Below are positions 6,403 through 8,350 of a stretch of 8,350 nt of DNA, one piece after another. The DNA lies in contig DMDF01000196.1 of the NCBI GenBank assembly GCA_003446605.1, forward strand, positions 1 to 8,350. Reading direction: 5' to 3'. Below the pieces are notes generated by a model. It ran no database searches. It was not told the origin of the DNA and saw only the letters and a program-made list of their open reading frames with translations. The stretch comes from Anaerolineaceae bacterium. Lineage in GTDB: Bacteria > Chloroflexota > Anaerolineae > Anaerolineales > Anaerolineaceae. The translations under genes were made by a program, and so were the position numbers. Every line of letters starts with the position of its first letter. Positions within the stretch are counted from its first letter, which is position 1.

Positions 6403-6968
6403 TGGGTATGAAGTTGAAGAGTGAAAAAGTCTATTTACGCGCGATGGACCCGGAAAAAGATAGCGCGACCTATGCACGCTGGCAGCGTGATGCACTGTAT
6501 GATCGTTTCATGGATAGTGAAATTGCGATGATGTTCACGCCTGATCAAATGAAAACATGGTTTGAGAAACGTCTGGATACTCTTACGGAAATGGTCATTG
6601 TTCGGAAAAGTGATGACCAGATGATCGGGTTTATTGAGCTGGCTGGCTATGACTGGCACAGCGGCAATGCCTGGCTGGGAATTGGCATCGGGGAACGAGA
6701 GAATTGGGGCAAAGGGTACGGCAGTGAGGCGCTGCGGTTGCTGTTGCGCATGGCATTCTTGGAATGGAATCTGCACCGCGTATCGCTGGCGGTGCTGGGC
6801 TACAACGAACGTGCCAAACGTTCCTATGAAAAGGTGGGTTTCAAAGTGGAAGGCACTCTACGCGGTTTTGTGTATCGCGATGGCAAACGCTGGGATATGT
6901 ACATGATGGGTGTGCTGCGCGAGGAATGGGATGCTCTGCAGGCTGACCCGGATAAGAACAAGGGCTAG
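6402..6968 (+). CDS. GNAT N-acetyltransferase, RimJ/RimL-like, canonical
   Basis: 188 aa. Acetyl-CoA-dependent N-acetyltransferase; the acceptor (protein N-terminus, amino acid or small amine) cannot be told from sequence. Seen: N-terminal strand SEKVYLRAMDPEKD, MIGFIEL (74-80), the acetyl-CoA-binding motif A IGIGERENWGKGYGSEA (94-110) with the full NWGKGYG loop, motif B NERAKRSYEKVGF (135-147) with the expected Asn and Tyr, and the C-terminal GTLRGFVYRDGKRWD. The ATG at 6402 overlaps the preceding stop as TAATG, and GAGG (6394-6397) is 4 nt upstream; an in-frame ATG at 6408 (MKLKSEKV) is an alternative with 10-nt spacing. The two GNAT genes look like a tandem duplication in which only this copy kept the cofactor site. 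The HAD gene follows after 10 nt. Confidence 0.9.
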   Translation: MGMKLKSEKVYLRAMDPEKDSATYARWQRDALYDRFMDSEIAMMFTPDQMKTWFEKRLDTLTEMVIVRKSDDQMIGFIELAGYDWHSGNAWLGIGIGERENWGKGYGSEALRLLLRMAFLEWNLHRVSLAVLGYNERAKRSYEKVGFKVEGTLRGFVYRDGKRWDMYMMGVLREEWDALQADPDKNKG

Positions 6969-6978
6969 GAGAAATAAC

Positions 6979-7596
6979 GTGACGCAAGCGATCAAGGCAG
7001 TCATCTTCGACATGGGCGGGGTATTCATCAATACCTTTGACCATTCCGCACGCCAGATAATGGCGCAACGGTATGGCATCAGTATTGAAGAGTTAGAGCG
7101 CATCGTTTTCCATAATCCATTGAGCATCGATGCTGAAAAAGGATTGTTTTCTAAAGAAAAACTGTTGGAGATGATGGCGCAGCAGGTGGGTATTCCGGTG
7201 GAGGAAGCAACCGCATTTTACGAGGAATTTTTCAGTAACGATGAGGAAGATGCGGAATTGGTGGCTTTTGTGCGCACGTTGAAACCTCACTATAAATTGG
7301 GATTGTTGAGCAATGCTTTCCCGGGAACGCGCGAGTGGATGCAGGAACGGCATACTTTCCTGGATCTATTTGAGGTCAGTTTTTTCTCAGCCGAAGTGGG
7401 GATGCGCAAACCGGAGGAGGGGTTCTACCGCCTGATCCTGGATGCTCTTCAGGTGGAGCCGGAAGAGACCCTGTTTGTGGATGATTTCTCGCAAAACATC
7501 GCCGGTGCGCAGGAACTGGGAATGCAAACGATATGGTACACCGATCGTGAAAAAGCTATCCCGCTTTTGAAAGAATTATTGCCTGTATCTGGCTAA
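6979..7596 (+). CDS. HAD-superfamily hydrolase, subfamily IA (YihX / epoxide-hydrolase-N-like)
   Basis: 205 aa with a GTG start. Probable phosphatase acting on a small phosphorylated metabolite in the cytoplasm. Motif I is FDMGGVF (10-16), with nucleophile Asp11; the usual second Asp is Gly13. That change is typical of the DxGGV/DxGNV branch that includes YihX and the N-domain of soluble epoxide hydrolase. Motif II is LLSNA (109-113, Ser111), motif III Lys144 in MRKPEEGFY, and motif IV FVDD (166-169). Residues 20-95 form the helical cap typical of C1-type caps. The start is well supported: AGGAG (6967-6971) is 7 nt before GTG at 6979, and the site overlaps the stop of the upstream GNAT gene, suggesting one operon. 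An upstream ATG frame start at 6910 would overlap the GNAT gene deeply and is not needed. Substrate unknown. Confidence 0.9.
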   Translation: MTQAIKAVIFDMGGVFINTFDHSARQIMAQRYGISIEELERIVFHNPLSIDAEKGLFSKEKLLEMMAQQVGIPVEEATAFYEEFFSNDEEDAELVAFVRTLKPHYKLGLLSNAFPGTREWMQERHTFLDLFEVSFFSAEVGMRKPEEGFYRLILDALQVEPEETLFVDDFSQNIAGAQELGMQTIWYTDREKAIPLLKELLPVSG

Positions 7597-7638
7597 GATT
7601 TTATAGCACTTATGATATACTCTGGTAACGCTGATGGC

Positions 7639-7667
7639 TTGACAGCCGCATAGCTCTTGGGTAGAAT
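7639..7667 (+). promoter_or_regulatory. Strong sigma-70 promoter for the tRNA-Ala pair (and possibly leuS)
   Basis: A perfect -35 TTGACA (7639-7644), a 17-nt spacer, and TAGAAT (7662-7667) make this the best promoter in the window. Transcription should begin near 7674, about 12 nt before the first tRNA, fitting a stable-RNA promoter. No terminator is visible between it and the T-box leader. Confidence 0.85.
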
Positions 7668-7685
7668 TTTCCTGCCCTTAAAAAC

Positions 7686-7757
7686 GGGCCTGTAGCGCAG
7701 TGGGAGCGCGCTTCAATCGCACTGAAGAGGTCGAGGGTTCGACTCCCTCCAGGTCCA
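7686..7757 (+). tRNA. tRNA-Ala, anticodon CGC
   Basis: 72 nt, full cloverleaf. Acceptor GGGCCTG pairs with CAGGTCC and carries the G3-U70 pair that defines alanine tRNA. The D-stem is GCGC/GCGC, the anticodon stem CTTCA/TGAAG with loop ATCGCAC (anticodon CGC at 7718-7720, reading GCG), the variable loop AGGTC, and the T-arm GAGGG-TTCGACT-CCCTC. The discriminator is A; the CCA end is not encoded (TTT follows) and must be added enzymatically. Confidence 0.96.
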
Positions 7758-7773
7758 TTTGGGTAAAAAAGCA

Positions 7774-7846
7774 GGGCCCATAGCGCAGTTGGGAGCGCGT
7801 CTCAATGGCATTGAGAAGGTCGAGAGTTCGAATCTCTCTGGGTCCA
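7774..7846 (+). tRNA. tRNA-Ala, anticodon GGC
   Basis: 73 nt, full cloverleaf. Acceptor GGGCCCA pairs with TGGGTCC, again with G3-U70. The D-stem is GCGC/GCGC, the anticodon stem TCTCA/TGAGA with loop ATGGCAT (anticodon GGC at 7807-7809, reading GCC and GCU), and the T-arm GAGAG-TTCGAAT-CTCTC. Discriminator A, CCA not encoded. It lies 16 nt after the first tRNA-Ala, and the two share D-arm and variable loop sequence, so they are likely an old tandem duplication processed from one precursor. Confidence 0.96.
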
Positions 7847-7870
7847 CTGGTAGAAGAGAAGATTAAAAAG

Positions 7871-8114
7871 CGAGAAGAGGAGCAGTATTTCATCCAGCAG
7901 CGAATCGGGAGAGCATGGTGTGAACCCGATGCAGCGCCCCTGGAGCGCTTGAGAAAGAACTCGCCTCTTGAGCGAAAGACCGCAAAGCTGTCGTTGTGAA
8001 CCAAAAGTAGCAGCGACCGGATAAGCCCGTTAGAGCTGCCTGAGAGGTTCGTGCGCGAACAATCAGGGTGGTACCACGGAGAAACCCTTCGTCCCTGAGG
8101 ATGAAGGATTTTTT
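7871..8114 (+). promoter_or_regulatory. T-box leader (leucine-type) controlling leuS
   Basis: Stem I: AAGAGG (7875-7880) pairs with CCTCTT (7964-7969). Above it the specifier loop has AGTA (7884-7887) opposite GAA (7957-7959), the usual loop-E pair, directly followed by CTC (7960-7962), a leucine codon. TTTC/GAAA, TCCAG/CTGGA and ATCGGG/CCCGAT (7904-7909, 7925-7930) continue the stem to an AGAGC-GGTG distal loop. Downstream, CCGG...CCCGTTA (8018-8033 region) is a typical stem III element. The T-box proper is AGGGTGGTACCACGG (8065-8079). Its TGGT (8069-8072) would pair with the ACCA end of uncharged tRNA-Leu. Antiterminator: AGGG and ACG pair with CCCT (8093-8096) and CGT (8090-8092) around the TGGTACC bulge. 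This excludes the terminator, so uncharged tRNA-Leu should switch leuS on. The stretch between 7597 and 8137 is otherwise filled by the promoter and tRNAs. Confidence 0.95.
8086..8114 (+). terminator. T-box regulated intrinsic terminator
   Basis: CCTTCGTCC (8086-8094) pairs with GGATGAAGG (8099-8107) over nine pairs (one G-U) with a CTGA loop, followed by A and six T (8109-8114). Its 5' arm shares CGTCC with the 3' arm of the antiterminator, giving the mutually exclusive switch. It lies 23 nt before the leuS start. Confidence 0.92.
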
Positions 8115-8137
8115 ACTTAATAAGAGAGGTTGAATCT

Positions 8138-8350
8138 ATGCCCGTAACACATACACCACGTTATATTCCAGCTAAGATCGAATCCAAATGGCAGAAGAAA
8201 TGGGAAGCCGATGGACTCTACCGTGCGGATATCGACAAGTCTCGCAAGAAATATTACGCCATGACCATGCTGCCCTATCCATCCGGAAACCTGCATCCGA
8301 GGGCGTCATGGCGTACCAGTGCCCGATATGCAGGTTTCCGGATGGATAGG
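8138..8350 (+). CDS. leuS: Leucyl-tRNA synthetase, N-terminal fragment; authentic only to about 8296
   Basis: Class I aminoacyl-tRNA synthetase that charges tRNA-Leu. The first 53 codons read as a normal LeuS N-terminus: YIPAKIESKWQKKWEADGLY, then KKYYAMTMLPYPSGNLH, with His53 as the first His of the HIGH motif. From 8297 the frame stays open by chance but encodes 18 residues (starting PRASW) that do not fit the family. The reverse complement of 8297-8327 reads IGHWYAMTPS, which is exactly the expected continuation, so this part is inverted. The start is firm: AGAGG (8125-8129) is 8 nt before ATG, and the T-box leader lies directly upstream. The remaining roughly 800 residues are outside the window. 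The symbol is supported by both the protein and the leucine specifier codon. Confidence 0.9.
   Translation, partial: MPVTHTPRYIPAKIESKWQKKWEADGLYRADIDKSRKKYYAMTMLPYPSGNLHPRASWRTSARYAGFRMDR
8274..8350. repeat. Perfect 23-bp inverted repeat around an inverted 31-nt leuS segment (probable fold-back chimera)
   Basis: Positions 8274-8296 are exactly repeated in reverse complement at 8328-8350, the last base of the window. The 31 nt between (8297-8327) are the reverse complement of the leuS sequence expected to follow 8296. The arms may extend beyond the window. At the junction, TGCAT (8292-8296) followed by CCGAGG reads on the other strand as CCTCGGATGCA, fitting the conserved P-S-D-A of LeuS. 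This implies a 5-nt microhomology at the switch point, the pattern left by strand-switching during amplification or by misassembly. Confidence 0.93.

Noticed and set aside
6910..7596. Upstream start at 6910 for the HAD protein
   Set aside because: It would overlap the GNAT gene by 59 nt and add residues with no family counterpart, while GTG at 6979 has an ideal AGGAG site at 7 nt.
7637..7648. Small hairpin GGCT-TGAC-AGCC after the HAD gene as a possible terminator
   Set aside because: Only four pairs, no T-run, and it overlaps the -35 of the tRNA promoter.
8274..8350. Site-specific invertible DNA switch or transposon terminal repeats
   Set aside because: The arms are themselves leuS coding sequence, no recombinase is near, the gene is essential, and a 5-nt microhomology at the switch point fits an amplification or assembly fold-back better.
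1..8350. CRISPR arrays, insertion sequences, prophage or toxin-antitoxin genes
   Set aside because: I found no regularly spaced repeats, transposase or integrase, or small paired genes of that kind on either strand.

Overview
The window looks like ordinary chromosome from a Gram-positive-type or monoderm-like bacterium, most plausibly a Chloroflexota of the Anaerolineae type. That assignment is an inference from gene content: a YoaR/VanW-type cell-wall protein, a CNB plus PH-like membrane protein, def next to recF, and a T-box leader in front of leuS. No phylogenetic test could be run. Base composition and codon use look uniform, and there is no insertion sequence, prophage or CRISPR array.

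Layout. At the left edge is the N-terminal part of a minus-strand membrane-anchored PG_binding_4-like protein (1-434). It is divergent from a plus-strand gene for a cyclic-nucleotide-binding-like domain followed by two copies of a '2 TM + PH-like' module (485-2191). An extended -10 promoter then precedes def (peptide deformylase) and recF (2251-3987). recF converges on rsmG (minus strand), with 4 nt between the stop codons. The probable recF terminator lies inside the 3' coding end of rsmG. Divergent from rsmG, across an AT-rich spacer with a perfect 8-bp inverted repeat, is a terpenoid-cyclase-fold protein (4794-5756). Next come two tandem GNAT acetyltransferases joined by a TAATG overlap, and a HAD-family hydrolase (6979-7596).

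The right end is the most structured part. A near-consensus sigma-70 promoter (TTGACA-17-TAGAAT) drives two tandem tRNA-Ala genes (anticodons CGC and GGC). A complete T-box leader begins about 25 nt later and controls leuS. I see no separate promoter for the T-box, so both tRNAs and leuS may be made as one transcript that is cut by tRNA processing.

The leuS sequence is broken inside its HIGH motif. After residue His53 the window reads the reverse complement of the expected continuation and then a 23-bp reverse complement of what preceded it, ending exactly at the window edge. This has the signature of a fold-back (snap-back) chimera at a contig end, not biology, although the sequence alone cannot exclude a real inversion.

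I see no clearly new biological system. The best leads are the tRNA-Ala/T-box/leuS transcript, the CNB-(TM-PH)x2 protein, the dual-use recF terminator/rsmG codons, and the fold-back at the end.
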